Source: Kribbella sindirgiensis (GTDB taxonomy: Bacteria; Actinomycetota; Actinomycetes; Propionibacteriales; Kribbellaceae). From it: DNA of 64,000 nt. Under the pieces are notes generated by a model that saw nothing but the letters and a program-made list of their open reading frames with translations, was not told the origin of the DNA and searched no databases. Both the position numbers and the translations under genes were made by a program. Position 1 is the first letter of the stretch; each line of letters starts with the position of its first letter. Of this stretch, positions 17,133-25,345 are shown piece by piece. The stretch lies in contig NZ_SJKA01000011.1 of NCBI RefSeq assembly GCF_004331435.1, positions 186,001-250,000 of the forward strand, given 5' to 3'.

Positions 17133-17204
17133 GGGTTGACCCATCGGATGCAGGGTTTGCGTCCGAGATCCCGTGCGCAAACCCTGCATCTCGGACGTCA
17201 ACCC
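17133..17204. repeat. nested inverted repeat between convergent genes
   Basis: Outer arms GGGTTGAC (17133-17140) and GTCAACCC (17197-17204) enclose an internal loop and a perfect inner 13-bp stem TGCAGGGTTTGCG / CGCAAACCCTGCA (17149-17161 and 17176-17188). It lies in the convergent gap, so a bidirectional terminator is plausible. The outer-plus-inner stem design recurs at 24549-24635. Confidence 0.65.
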
Positions 17205-17224
17205 ATGAGAGGGCGGCGCCTGAG

Positions 17225-17650
17225 TCACTCCTCGGCGAGGCGCTGGAGGAGTGCGGCGAGCGTCTGCTGCTCGTCCGCTGTCAGGCGGGCGAGTTGGCCG
17301 GCCATCACGTCGCGGCGCTTCTCGCGGAGGGTGCTGAGGATCTTCAGGCCGTCGGGCGTGAGATAGACGAGGGTGGCGCGGCGGTCATATGGGTCCGGCT
17401 GCCGCGCGACCAGTCCGGCCGTCTCCAGATCGTCCACAACCGACGTCGCCGACCGCGGCACGATGTCCAGTAGCGCCGCCAGTTCGCTCAGTCGAAGCAG
17501 CCGGTCCGCGCGATGGAGCGTCCGCAGTACCCGGAACTGCCCGTGCGTGACGCTCTCGCCGAACCCCTCCCGCGACGCCCGCCGCTGGCGCCGAACGATC
17601 CCGTCCAGCAGGCCGGCAATCTGCTCTGCAGCATCCTCGGGATCAGGCAT
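17225..17650 (-). CDS. MarR-family transcriptional regulator
   Basis: A 141-residue MarR protein. The HTH is LLRLSELAALLDIVPRSATS, followed by VDDLETAGLVARQPDPYDRR, the classic recognition helix and winged hairpin with the conserved DPYDRR. It is divergent from an ABC exporter gene and shares with it a 27-bp operator-like inverted repeat. Such pairs usually control export of the drug or metabolite that the MarR protein senses. Confidence 0.88.
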   Translation of the reverse strand: MPDPEDAAEQIAGLLDGIVRRQRRASREGFGESVTHGQFRVLRTLHRADRLLRLSELAALLDIVPRSATSVVDDLETAGLVARQPDPYDRRATLVYLTPDGLKILSTLREKRRDVMAGQLARLTADEQQTLAALLQRLAEE

Positions 17651-17704
17651 GCCCAGAGCCTAATGGGAGTTCTCGCGCTCGCGGGGAACAAACCGGCACA
17701 TTGT

Positions 17705-17731
17705 GAGGTTAGCTCATAGTGAGCTAACCTC
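17705..17731. promoter_or_regulatory. 27-bp inverted repeat, probable MarR operator
   Basis: Perfect 12-bp arms GAGGTTAGCTCA / TGAGCTAACCTC around a TAG centre, between marR (start 17650) and the ABC gene (start 17779). The AGTTAGCTC-type core is common in actinobacterial MarR sites. It is followed by GAGCTGGTCCC-like direct repeats up to the ABC ribosome-binding site. Confidence 0.78.
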
Positions 17732-17778
17732 AATATGAGCTGGTCCCCTGAGCTGGTCCCTGAGCTGGAAGGAGCTGC

Positions 17779-19671
17779 ATGTCGCAGATTTCTGGGCTTC
17801 CGGGTGGGGGAGGGGGCGGCGGGCGTGCGATGCGGTCGCTGTTGAAGGACTCCTCCGTCCGGCATCACAAGTTGTCGGCGGGCACGCTCCGCCGGATCCT
17901 CGGGTTCGCCCGTCCGTACCGCGGCCACCTGGCCGCCTTCCTCGTCTTCGTCGCGCTCGACGCCGGCACCGGCGCGGTCACCCCGCTGCTGTTCAAGGCG
18001 ATCATCGACCGCGGCATCGTGCCGGGCCACGCCCAAGTGGTCGTCTGGCTCGCCTTCGTCGTGGCGCTGCTCGCGGTCGCGAACAGCGCGATCACCCTCG
18101 TCGAGCGCTGGTTCTCCTCGCGGATCGGCGAAGGTCTCGTCTACGACCTCCGCACCGCCGTGTTCGACCATGTGCAGCAGCTCCCGGTCGCGTTCTTCAG
18201 CCGGACGCAGACCGGCGCGCTCATCCAGCGCCTGAACGGCGACGTACTCGGCGCCCAGCAGGCGTTCACGTCCACGCTCTCGAACGTGGTCAGCAACCTG
18301 CTCAGCGTCACACTCGTCCTCGCCGCGATGTTCGTGATGTCGTGGCAGATCACCCTGCTCGCGCTCGTCGTCCTCCCGCTGTTCGTGATTCCGGCGCGGC
18401 TGCTCGCCGGAAAGTTGCGTACGGCAACAGCGGAGACGTACAAGCTGAACGCCACCATGGCGCAGACCATGACCGAGCGCTTCAACGTCGCCGGCGCGGT
18501 GCTCGCGAAGGTGTTCGGCCGCACCGAGGATGCGTCCCGCGACTTCGCCGGCAAGGCCGCCCGGGTCCGCGACATCGGCGTCACCACCTCGATGTACGCC
18601 GGTGTCTTCCGCGTCTCGCTCACACTCGTTGCAGCACTGGCGGTCGCGCTCGTGTACGGCGTCGGCGGGGTCTTCGCCGTCGAAGGGATGCTCGGGATCG
18701 GTACCGTCGTGGCGCTGACGGCGTACCTGAACCGTCTCTACGGGCCGTTGACCGCGCTCTCGAACATGCAGGTCGACATCATGACCACGCTGGTCAGCTT
18801 CGAGCGGGTGCTCGAGGTGCTCGACCTTCCGCCGATGGTTGCCGACCGCAAGGACGCGAAGACGCTGCCGCCGGACGCGGAGCCGTCGATCGAGTTCGAC
18901 CACGTGTCGTTCCACTACCCGTCGGCCAAGGAGGTGTCGCTCGCCTCGCTCGAGTCGGTCGCGACGCTGTCGGCCGAGACCGGGGAAGAGGTCCTCGAGG
19001 ACGTCACGTTCACCGTCGAACCCGGCCAGATGGTCGCCGTCGTCGGCCCGTCCGGCGCCGGCAAGTCCACGCTCTCCTCTCTCGTCTCCCGGATGTACGA
19101 CGCCACGGGCGGCGCGGTCCGGGTCGGCGGTCACGACGTACGCGAAGTCACGCAGGCCTCGCTCCGTGCGGTGATCGGCGTGGTCACGCAGGACTCGCAC
19201 ATGTACCACGACACGATCCGCGCCAACCTGCAGCTGGCCCGCCCGGACGCGACCGACGCCGAACTCCACCAGGCCCTCGAGGCGGCGCAGATCGCGGCGC
19301 TGGTCGACAGCCTGCCGGACGGTCTCGACACCGTGGTCGGGGATCGCGGCTACCGGTTGTCGGGTGGTGAACGTCAGCGGCTCGCGATCGCGCGGCTGCT
19401 GCTCAAGTCCCCGTCGATCGTGATCCTCGACGAGGCGACCGCGCACCTGGACTCCGAGTCCGAGGCCGCCGTCCAGACCGCGCTCGCGAACGCGCTGGTC
19501 GGCCGTACGTCGCTCGTCATCGCCCACCGCCTCTCCACGATCCGCAACGCCGACGTCATCCTCGTCCTCGACGAAGGCCGCATCCAGCAACGCGGCACCC
19601 ACGACGAACTGCTGGCCCAGGGCGGCCTGTACGCCGACCTCTACGCCACCCAGTTCGCCGAAGCCGCCTGA
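17779..19671 (+). CDS. ABC transporter, fused permease and ATPase (MsbA/LmrA type)
   Basis: A 630-residue half-transporter expected to dimerise in the membrane. The transmembrane domain with six helices covers about residues 45-340. The nucleotide-binding domain has Walker A GPSGAGKST, Q-loop VTQDSHMYHD, signature LSGGERQ, Walker B VILDEAT and the switch His in VIAHRLSTI. The N-terminus is a glycine-rich tail. An insert in the early ATPase domain (roughly SAKEVSLASLESVATLSAE) is longer than usual. Start ATG preceded by GGAAGGAG. Divergent MarR suggests inducible multidrug or metabolite export. Confidence 0.9.
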   Translation: MSQISGLPGGGGGGGRAMRSLLKDSSVRHHKLSAGTLRRILGFARPYRGHLAAFLVFVALDAGTGAVTPLLFKAIIDRGIVPGHAQVVVWLAFVVALLAVANSAITLVERWFSSRIGEGLVYDLRTAVFDHVQQLPVAFFSRTQTGALIQRLNGDVLGAQQAFTSTLSNVVSNLLSVTLVLAAMFVMSWQITLLALVVLPLFVIPARLLAGKLRTATAETYKLNATMAQTMTERFNVAGAVLAKVFGRTEDASRDFAGKAARVRDIGVTTSMYAGVFRVSLTLVAALAVALVYGVGGVFAVEGMLGIGTVVALTAYLNRLYGPLTALSNMQVDIMTTLVSFERVLEVLDLPPMVADRKDAKTLPPDAEPSIEFDHVSFHYPSAKEVSLASLESVATLSAETGEEVLEDVTFTVEPGQMVAVVGPSGAGKSTLSSLVSRMYDATGGAVRVGGHDVREVTQASLRAVIGVVTQDSHMYHDTIRANLQLARPDATDAELHQALEAAQIAALVDSLPDGLDTVVGDRGYRLSGGERQRLAIARLLLKSPSIVILDEATAHLDSESEAAVQTALANALVGRTSLVIAHRLSTIRNADVILVLDEGRIQQRGTHDELLAQGGLYADLYATQFAEAA

Positions 19672-19726
19672 TCACCAGCCGGACCCCTGGTCGCGCGGTG
19701 GTGGGCGGTCGGGGGAGGATCGCGCT

Positions 19727-22069
19727 ATGAGAGATCGGATGACTGCGGCCCCCACCGAGCTGACGTACGACGCCCCCGCGGCGGACTGGCTCGCGGCGCT
19801 CCCGCTCGGCAACGGCCGGATCGGCGCGATGTGGTTCGGCGGCACCCCGCAGGACCGCATCGCTCTGAACGACGAAACCTGCTGGTCGGGCAGCCCCGAA
19901 ACAACCCGCCGCCTCGCAACTCCAGCCGGTGAGCGCGACGGCGGGGTTGGAGCGGCCGCCGTTGAGCGGGTACGGGCCGCGCTGGCGGCGGGCGACGTGC
20001 GTGCGGCCGAGGACCTTGCGGCTGGGTTTCACAGCGGTCACTCGCAGGCGTATCTCCCGCTGGGCGATCTGCTCCTGGACTTCGCGTCCACAGGTACGAA
20101 CTACCGCCGTCGGCTCGACCTGGACACCGCGGTAGCCCGCGTCGAGTACGAGGTGGGCGACGTCGAGGTCTGGCAGGAGGTCTTCGTCAGCGCGCCGGCA
20201 CAGGCATTGGTCCTACGTCTAGGCGCCTCGCAGCCGCTCACAGTGACGCTCAGCCTCACCTCGCAGCTCCGCGCAACGACGCAATCCCTCGGCGACAACG
20301 GCCTAGCACTGCTAGCCACCTGCCCGTCGTCCGTAGCCCCGCCCCACGGGAACGCCGCCGCGCCGATCCAGTACTCCGACGGCGACGACCGCGGCATGAA
20401 CGCAGCCGTCGCACTACGCGCGCACACCGACGGCACGCTCACGCCCACAGACGACCAACTGACCATCAGCAACTCCACGGAACTCCTGGTAGTCCTCACC
20501 ACCGCCACCGGCTACGAGGACCCCCACACCGCCCCAACCCGCACACAAAACGACTGCCAGCAAGCAGCAGACACCACGGCCCGCACGGCACTCGCCCGCG
20601 GTGCCGAGGCGCTTCTGCAGGAGCATGTCCGCGACTACCAGGGCCTGTTCCGGCGGTCGGTGCTCGTGCTTCCTTCGGCGAGCGACCTGACGACCGACCG
20701 TCGGCTGGTAGAGGCGGGCGACGACCCAGGCCTGGCCGCGCTGATCTACAACTTCGGCCGGTACCTGATGATCTCCAGCTCACGCCCAGGCGGACTGCCG
20801 ACCAACCTCCAAGGCATCTGGAACGACAAGCTGCAGCCCCCATGGAGCAGTAACTACACGGTCAACATCAACACCGAAATGAACTACTGGCCCGCCGAGA
20901 CGACATCCCTCTCCGAGTGCCACCAACCCCTCCTCGACTACGTCAAACACCTAGCCGTAGCAGGTCGTCGTACGGCGGAACACCTGTACGGCGCGAAGGG
21001 TTGGACCGCGCATCACAACGCCGACGCCTGGTGCTGGACCGCGCCCGTCGACGGCAATCCGAAGTGGTCGAACTGGCCGATGGCCGGCGTCTGGCTGTGC
21101 CGTCATCTCTGGGACCACTACGCGTTCACCGGCGACCGCGAGTACCTGAAGGATGTCTGGCCGACGCTCCGAGGCGCCGCCGAGTTCGCCCGCGACTGGC
21201 TGATCGAACTCCCGGACGGCACCCTCGGCACCGCCCCTTCCACCTCACCGGAGAACGAGTACGTCGCCGCAGACGGCCAGCCCGCCTCGGTCACGACCTC
21301 GTCGACCATGGACCTGTCCCTCATCGCGGACCTCTTCGACCGCTGCACACAGGCCGCCGCGGACCTCGACCTCGCCGACCCCCTGATCGACGACCTGACC
21401 GCGGCCCGCAAGCGGATCCCCGACCCGAAGATCGGTAGCCAAGGGCAACTACAGGAGTGGCTGGCCGACCTGCCCGAGGCCGAGCCGCAGCACCGTCACA
21501 CGTCTCACCTGATCGGCCTGCACCCCGGAGACCAGATCACCCCGGACGGTACGCCGGAACTCGCCGCGGCCGCCGCGCGCACTCTGGAGCTGCGCGGCGA
21601 CAAGAGCACCGGCTGGTCACTGGCCTGGCGGATCTCGTTGTGGGCAAGGCTTCGCGACGGTGCCGCCGCCCACCGCCTGGTCCGTGAACTGCTCACCCCG
21701 GCCGCAGACTCCGGCACCGACTACGTGGGCGACGGCTCCGGTCTGTACCCGAACCTGTTCTGCGCGCACCCGCCGTTCCAGATCGACGGCAACTTCGGTG
21801 CGACCGCCGGAATCGCGGAGATGCTGCTGCAGAGCCACACCGGCGAACTCGAGATCTTCCCCGCGCTCCCGGACGCATGGCCGGAGGGCTCGATCACCGG
21901 TCTCCGGGCCCGCGGCGGTGTCCGCGTCGACCTCACCTGGTCCCCGGACACCGCGAACGCCGTACTCACGGCCGACCGCGACACCACCGTCGTACTCCGG
22001 CACCAGCAGCAGCGCGAGGACGTGTCTCTCACCGCGGGCGTTCCACACACCGTCACACTCAAGGGATGA
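19727..22069 (+). CDS. glycoside hydrolase family 95 (alpha-L-fucosidase-like)
   Basis: A 780-residue GH95 enzyme, the normal length of the family. The N-terminal beta-sandwich begins ADWLAALPLGNGRIGAMWFG with ALNDETCWSG, a family hallmark. The (alpha/alpha)6 barrel contains NINTEMNYWPAE with the catalytic Asn pair, SPENEY with the general-acid Glu, and PFQIDGNFGATAGIAEML with the Asp that helps activate water. GH95 members hydrolyse alpha-1,2-L-fucosides or alpha-L-galactosides. No signal peptide is visible, so it acts in the cytosol. Its stop overlaps the kinase start by 4 bp. An ATG four codons downstream (19739) is an alternative start. Confidence 0.9.
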   Translation: MRDRMTAAPTELTYDAPAADWLAALPLGNGRIGAMWFGGTPQDRIALNDETCWSGSPETTRRLATPAGERDGGVGAAAVERVRAALAAGDVRAAEDLAAGFHSGHSQAYLPLGDLLLDFASTGTNYRRRLDLDTAVARVEYEVGDVEVWQEVFVSAPAQALVLRLGASQPLTVTLSLTSQLRATTQSLGDNGLALLATCPSSVAPPHGNAAAPIQYSDGDDRGMNAAVALRAHTDGTLTPTDDQLTISNSTELLVVLTTATGYEDPHTAPTRTQNDCQQAADTTARTALARGAEALLQEHVRDYQGLFRRSVLVLPSASDLTTDRRLVEAGDDPGLAALIYNFGRYLMISSSRPGGLPTNLQGIWNDKLQPPWSSNYTVNINTEMNYWPAETTSLSECHQPLLDYVKHLAVAGRRTAEHLYGAKGWTAHHNADAWCWTAPVDGNPKWSNWPMAGVWLCRHLWDHYAFTGDREYLKDVWPTLRGAAEFARDWLIELPDGTLGTAPSTSPENEYVAADGQPASVTTSSTMDLSLIADLFDRCTQAAADLDLADPLIDDLTAARKRIPDPKIGSQGQLQEWLADLPEAEPQHRHTSHLIGLHPGDQITPDGTPELAAAAARTLELRGDKSTGWSLAWRISLWARLRDGAAAHRLVRELLTPAADSGTDYVGDGSGLYPNLFCAHPPFQIDGNFGATAGIAEMLLQSHTGELEIFPALPDAWPEGSITGLRARGGVRVDLTWSPDTANAVLTADRDTTVVLRHQQQREDVSLTAGVPHTVTLKG

Positions 22070-23538
22070 GCTTCGTCATCGGCGTCGACATCGGTACCGG
22101 CAGTACGAAGGCTGTCCTGTGCACGCTCGACGGGGAGGTCGTGGCGGTGGCGCGCCGCGACCACGCCCCGAGCCTGCCGCAGCCGGGGTGGGCCGAGATG
22201 GATCCCGAACGCGACTGGTGGGGCGACGTCGTCGAGGTCCTCGCCGAACTGGACTCCACGGATGTCGTCGCCGTCTGCGTCTCCGGCCTCGGCCCGTGCG
22301 TCGTCCAGACCGACGACGACCTGCGCCCCCGCCGCCCGGCGATCCTGTACGGAGTCGACACCCGATCGACCCGCGAGATCGCCGAGATCACCGCCCAGCT
22401 CGGCGCGGACGCGATCCTCGAACGCTGCGGCAAGGACCTGTCCAGCCAGGCGATCGGGCCGAAGCTGTCCTGGCTGCGGCGGGCGGCCGGCGACGCGTGG
22501 CGGCCGCAGGACCGCTGGTTCAGCGCGCACACGTACGTCGTCGCGCAGCTCACCGGCGAATGGGTTCTCGATCACCACACCGCCAGCCAGTGCGACCCGT
22601 TCTACGACATCCATCGGCAGGACTGGGCGACCGACTGGGTGGAGGCGGTTCTGCCGGGTCTCGCCCTGCCGCGCCTGGTCTGGCCGTCCGAACAGGTGGG
22701 CGTCGTACGCCGGGACGCCGCAGCACTGACCGGTCTGGCCGAAGGTACGCCGGTCGTCGCGGGGACCGTCGACGCGTGGGCCGAGGCCTTCAGCGTCGGC
22801 GTACGGCGTCCTGGCGATCTGATGCTGATGTACGGCTCGACGATGTTCTTCGTCCAGGTCCTGTCCGCGCCGACGAGCGTGCGCGGCCTGTGGACGACGT
22901 CCGGTGTCGAGCACGGATCGCACACGCTCGCTGCCGGTATGGCGACCTCGGGAACCGTCACCACCTGGCTACAGGAGCTCACCGGCGGTGCACCGTTCGA
23001 AACCTTGCTCGCGGAGGCCGCTGTCGTTCCCGCGGGCAGCGAGGGACTCGTCCTGCTTCCGTACTTCAGCGGTGAACGAACCCCGATCTACGACCCGCTG
23101 GCCCGTGGCGTGATCGCCGGCCTCACCCTCCGGCACGGCCGCGGTCACCTGCTGCGCGCGGCGTACGAAGGGATCGCCTGCGGCGTCCGCCAGATCCTCG
23201 ACCTCTTCGACAGCGTCGGTACCGCGGGCGCCGCGGGACGGATCGTTGCCGTCGGTGGTGGCACGCAGGGTGGGTTGTGGACCCAGATCGTCAGCGACGT
23301 CGCGGGCGTGCGGCAAACGGTTCCCCAGCAGACGATCGGAGCGTCGTACGGCGACGCGCTGCTGGCCGCGATCGGGATCGGGGCGGTCCCGCCGGACACC
23401 GATTGGACCACACCGGACCACGTCGTCGTCCCCGATCCGGCAACCCGGTCGACGTACGCGAGCTTGCTGCAGACGTTCACGGAGCTGTACCCGGCGACTC
23501 GGGATCAGATCCACCGCCTGGCGCAGACCGCTCTCTAG
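22066..23538 (+). CDS. FGGY-family carbohydrate kinase
   Basis: A 490-residue sugar kinase with the two actin-like domains of FGGY proteins. The phosphate-1 loop is GVDIGTGSTKAVLC. The C-terminal domain has LPYFSGERTPIYDPLARG and IVAVGGGTQGGLWTQIVSDV, the adenosine and sugar-binding signatures seen in xylulokinase-like members. ATGA overlap with GH95 implies cotranslation. It may phosphorylate the ketose formed from the monosaccharide released by GH95 (for example L-fuculose), but no isomerase is present here to prove it. Confidence 0.87.
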   Translation: MSFVIGVDIGTGSTKAVLCTLDGEVVAVARRDHAPSLPQPGWAEMDPERDWWGDVVEVLAELDSTDVVAVCVSGLGPCVVQTDDDLRPRRPAILYGVDTRSTREIAEITAQLGADAILERCGKDLSSQAIGPKLSWLRRAAGDAWRPQDRWFSAHTYVVAQLTGEWVLDHHTASQCDPFYDIHRQDWATDWVEAVLPGLALPRLVWPSEQVGVVRRDAAALTGLAEGTPVVAGTVDAWAEAFSVGVRRPGDLMLMYGSTMFFVQVLSAPTSVRGLWTTSGVEHGSHTLAAGMATSGTVTTWLQELTGGAPFETLLAEAAVVPAGSEGLVLLPYFSGERTPIYDPLARGVIAGLTLRHGRGHLLRAAYEGIACGVRQILDLFDSVGTAGAAGRIVAVGGGTQGGLWTQIVSDVAGVRQTVPQQTIGASYGDALLAAIGIGAVPPDTDWTTPDHVVVPDPATRSTYASLLQTFTELYPATRDQIHRLAQTAL

Positions 23539-24272
23539 GTCACGTCGCGGACGTGCAGCACGGTTCCGCTGGGAAGATCGCGGTCGAGCAGCGACCAGAT
23601 GGTCCGCGCCACGGTCTCCGGCTTCGCGAGGTGGCCGAGGGCCTGCATGTCACGGAAGCGGCCCGAGACCGGCACCTCTTCGAGGCTGGCCGCTCGTAGT
23701 TCGGCCTGCATGTCGGTGTCGACCGAGCCCGGCGACACGGAGATCACCCGGCAGCCGGGACTTCGGCGCTGCTGCTCCAGGCCCACCGTGCGCACCCACT
23801 GGTCGATCGCTGCCTTGCCTGCGCCGTAACTGGATTCGCCTTCGTGCGGGCGTCTCGCCGCGCCGGACGACAGCATGATCAGGTGTTGCTCGCAGTCCCG
23901 TCCGGACACCGCGCTGAGGAACGACTGCCCGAGCACCTGTGCTGCCGCCGAGTTCAGCAGCACGTTGCGCGTGTACTGCTCGGTGTCGACGTGATCCGCC
24001 GAACCGAGCGGCGTCAGCGTTCCGGCGTTGTGGATGAACACCACGAGCTCCGGGTCGCCGGCCTCGATCCGTTGCCGGAAGTCCTTCTCCACCACCGGCC
24101 ACGACTCAGGGTCTGCGAGATCCACCGCGACGTGGTGCGCGCCCGGCGTACCGCCGCGACGCGAGATGTCGATCAGTTCCGCCCTCTCGAACGGGATCGT
24201 CGCCGCCAGCGCAGCCCCCAGCCCCGCCGACGCACCAGAGATCCAGACCAGAATCCGCCGCAGCGGCGTCAT
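23535..24272 (-). CDS. short-chain dehydrogenase/reductase
   Basis: A 245-residue SDR. The cofactor loop is ILVWISGASAGLGAALA (TGxxxGxG-like, with SGASAGLG), the NAG motif is VFIHNAGTL, and the active site has Ser in LSSGAARR and the YxxxK pair in SSYGAGKAA. The arrangement resembles sepiapterin/benzil-reductase-like SDRs. The ATG at 24272 puts the dinucleotide fold right at the N-terminus; a GTG at 24341 would add 23 residues. It is convergent with the kinase and the stop codons overlap. Confidence 0.85.
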   Translation of the reverse strand: MTPLRRILVWISGASAGLGAALAATIPFERAELIDISRRGGTPGAHHVAVDLADPESWPVVEKDFRQRIEAGDPELVVFIHNAGTLTPLGSADHVDTEQYTRNVLLNSAAAQVLGQSFLSAVSGRDCEQHLIMLSSGAARRPHEGESSYGAGKAAIDQWVRTVGLEQQRRSPGCRVISVSPGSVDTDMQAELRAASLEEVPVSGRFRDMQALGHLAKPETVARTIWSLLDRDLPSGTVLHVRDVT

Positions 24273-24548
24273 CGCCTGCCCGTCCCCGAGCGCAGGCAAA
24301 AATCCAGCATCATGCAGTTCCCCCCTGCAGACCCAACCCACCCCTAGGAGCTGAGACTACGTCGTGGAGCCCATAAGGCGAACCCCCGTGGGCGTTTCTG
24401 ACCATCAGCAACCACGCGGTCGCCGCCAGCACGCAGACGAGCTGTGAGCAGGCACTCAGCGGACTCACCGGAACCTTGTTGCCCGCAGCATCAACCAGTT
24501 GGTCAAGCGTTCGCTCTGCGGGTGGGGCACCTCAGAGGTGGGCTGGGG
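24273..24548. other. non-coding stretch upstream of SDR
   Basis: No supported gene in about 275 bases. It must hold the SDR promoter. I see no clear operator or known RNA motif. Confidence 0.5.
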
Positions 24549-24635
24549 ATTTGATGGGTCAGCCAGTCGCATCGGGGGTTCCTGACCCGTTCTCAGGGTG
24601 TGGAACCCCGCAGTTCGCTGGCTGACCCACCAAAT
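24549..24635. repeat. nested inverted repeat
   Basis: Outer arms of 18 bp with one mismatch (24549-24566 and 24618-24635; core TGGGTCAGCCAG / CTGGCTGACCCA) enclose an inner stem GGGGTTCC (24575-24582) / GGAACCCC (24602-24609) that continues as CCTGA/TCAGG. It can form a long two-tier hairpin. It lies in the gap between the SDR and the MT0933-like gene, in the same style as 17133-17204. Confidence 0.7.
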
Positions 24636-24646
24636 GTGGGGCGGGC

Positions 24647-24685
24647 GACTGGGTCAGGACTGGGTCAGGACTGGGTCAGGACTGG
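24647..24685. repeat. 11-bp tandem repeat, 3.5 copies
   Basis: The unit GACTGGGTCAG occurs at 24647-24657, 24658-24668 and 24669-24679, then partly at 24680-24685. The third and fourth units contain the stop codon and last codons of the MT0933-like gene, so repeat gain or loss would move or preserve its 3' end. Confidence 0.8.
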
Positions 24686-24891
24686 TTGTCCGGGATGTCG
24701 TCGTTCTGGCCGTCCAGGTTGTCCAGTTGGTCCTTGGCCATGTCCGTGCCCTGGTCGATCTTGTCGCCGTACTTGCCGCCGGTCTTCTCGTCGGCGAACT
24801 CGCCGGCCTTGTCCAGGCCCTCGCTGACCTTGTCACCGTGCTCGTCGACCAGGTCGCCGGCCTTGTCCTTCATGCTGTCGAACATACCCAT
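24676..24891 (-). CDS. MT0933-like small protein (annotated as antitoxin family)
   Basis: A 71-residue acidic, helical, cysteine-free protein: MGMFDSMKDKAGDLVDEHGD and EFADEKTGGKYGDKIDQG match the widespread actinobacterial MT0933/Rv0909-like family, which is annotated as an antitoxin. No toxin gene is adjacent. Composition also resembles general stress (CsbD-like) proteins. ATG start at 24891. The C-terminal residues are encoded within an 11-bp tandem repeat. Confidence 0.75.
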   Translation of the reverse strand: MGMFDSMKDKAGDLVDEHGDKVSEGLDKAGEFADEKTGGKYGDKIDQGTDMAKDQLDNLDGQNDDIPDNQS

Positions 24892-25066
24892 CGTGGTTTC
24901 CCCGTTCTCTCGATGGTTGCCTTCCGCTACGAGCCGTCAGTACCCGATCGGTTCGATCCCACACACCCGGGCGCCGCAACCTGGTGGTGATCCCGCCGAA
25001 ACCTGCGGAGTAGTTGAAGATGACATAAAAGGCTGACAGGTTGCCGCCACGACCGGGAGGGGACTC

Positions 25067-25345
25067 GTGAGTCTCAGTCAGCCCACCGACGCCGAGCTGG
25101 ACGTGATGATCAGGGCGCGTCTGGCTTCCATCGGAATCGATCTCGACCAGTTGCCGGCCGGCAGCGCACCGGATCCGGACACCGGGAGCCCGGGTCGCGA
25201 CTCGGTGCTCGCCAGTCTGCGCGGCTTCATGCGTACGACGGTGTTGCCGTTGAGCTCGTACTCGTTCGCCGCGGACGCCCGGCTCGCCCAGCAGGCCGCG
25301 CCGCCGAAGCTGTACCCGTCCATCGACGTCGCCCGGGAGGCCTGA
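25067..25345 (+). CDS. small protein coupled to Tat amidase
   Basis: A 92-residue protein with no signal peptide or cysteines. The N-terminal third is helical (LDVMIRARLASIGIDLDQLP), and the C-terminal part is MRTTVLPLSSYSFAADARLA. The GTG start follows a strong GGGAGGGG. Its TGA overlaps the ATG of the amidase gene by one base. Small proteins directly before amidases are known as accessory subunits in the AtzG/AtzE-type complexes; by position this may be an analogous subunit, but I cannot show homology. Otherwise unknown. Confidence 0.6.
   Translation: MSLSQPTDAELDVMIRARLASIGIDLDQLPAGSAPDPDTGSPGRDSVLASLRGFMRTTVLPLSSYSFAADARLAQQAAPPKLYPSIDVAREA

Noticed and set aside
17488..19602. 704-codon open frame opposite the ABC transporter
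   Set aside because: The plus strand has all ABC motifs; the antisense product is charged low-complexity sequence.
24647..24685. CRISPR-like array
   Set aside because: The repeats are head-to-tail 11-mers with no spacers and no cas genes.
24598..24990. 130-codon plus-strand frame over the tandem repeat
   Set aside because: Its repetitive Val/Leu product is the mirror of the MT0933-like gene and of the 11-bp repeat.
24892..25066. SigB-type promoter for the MT0933-like gene
   Set aside because: A GGGTAC is present on the minus strand, but no GTTT-like -35 at the right distance.
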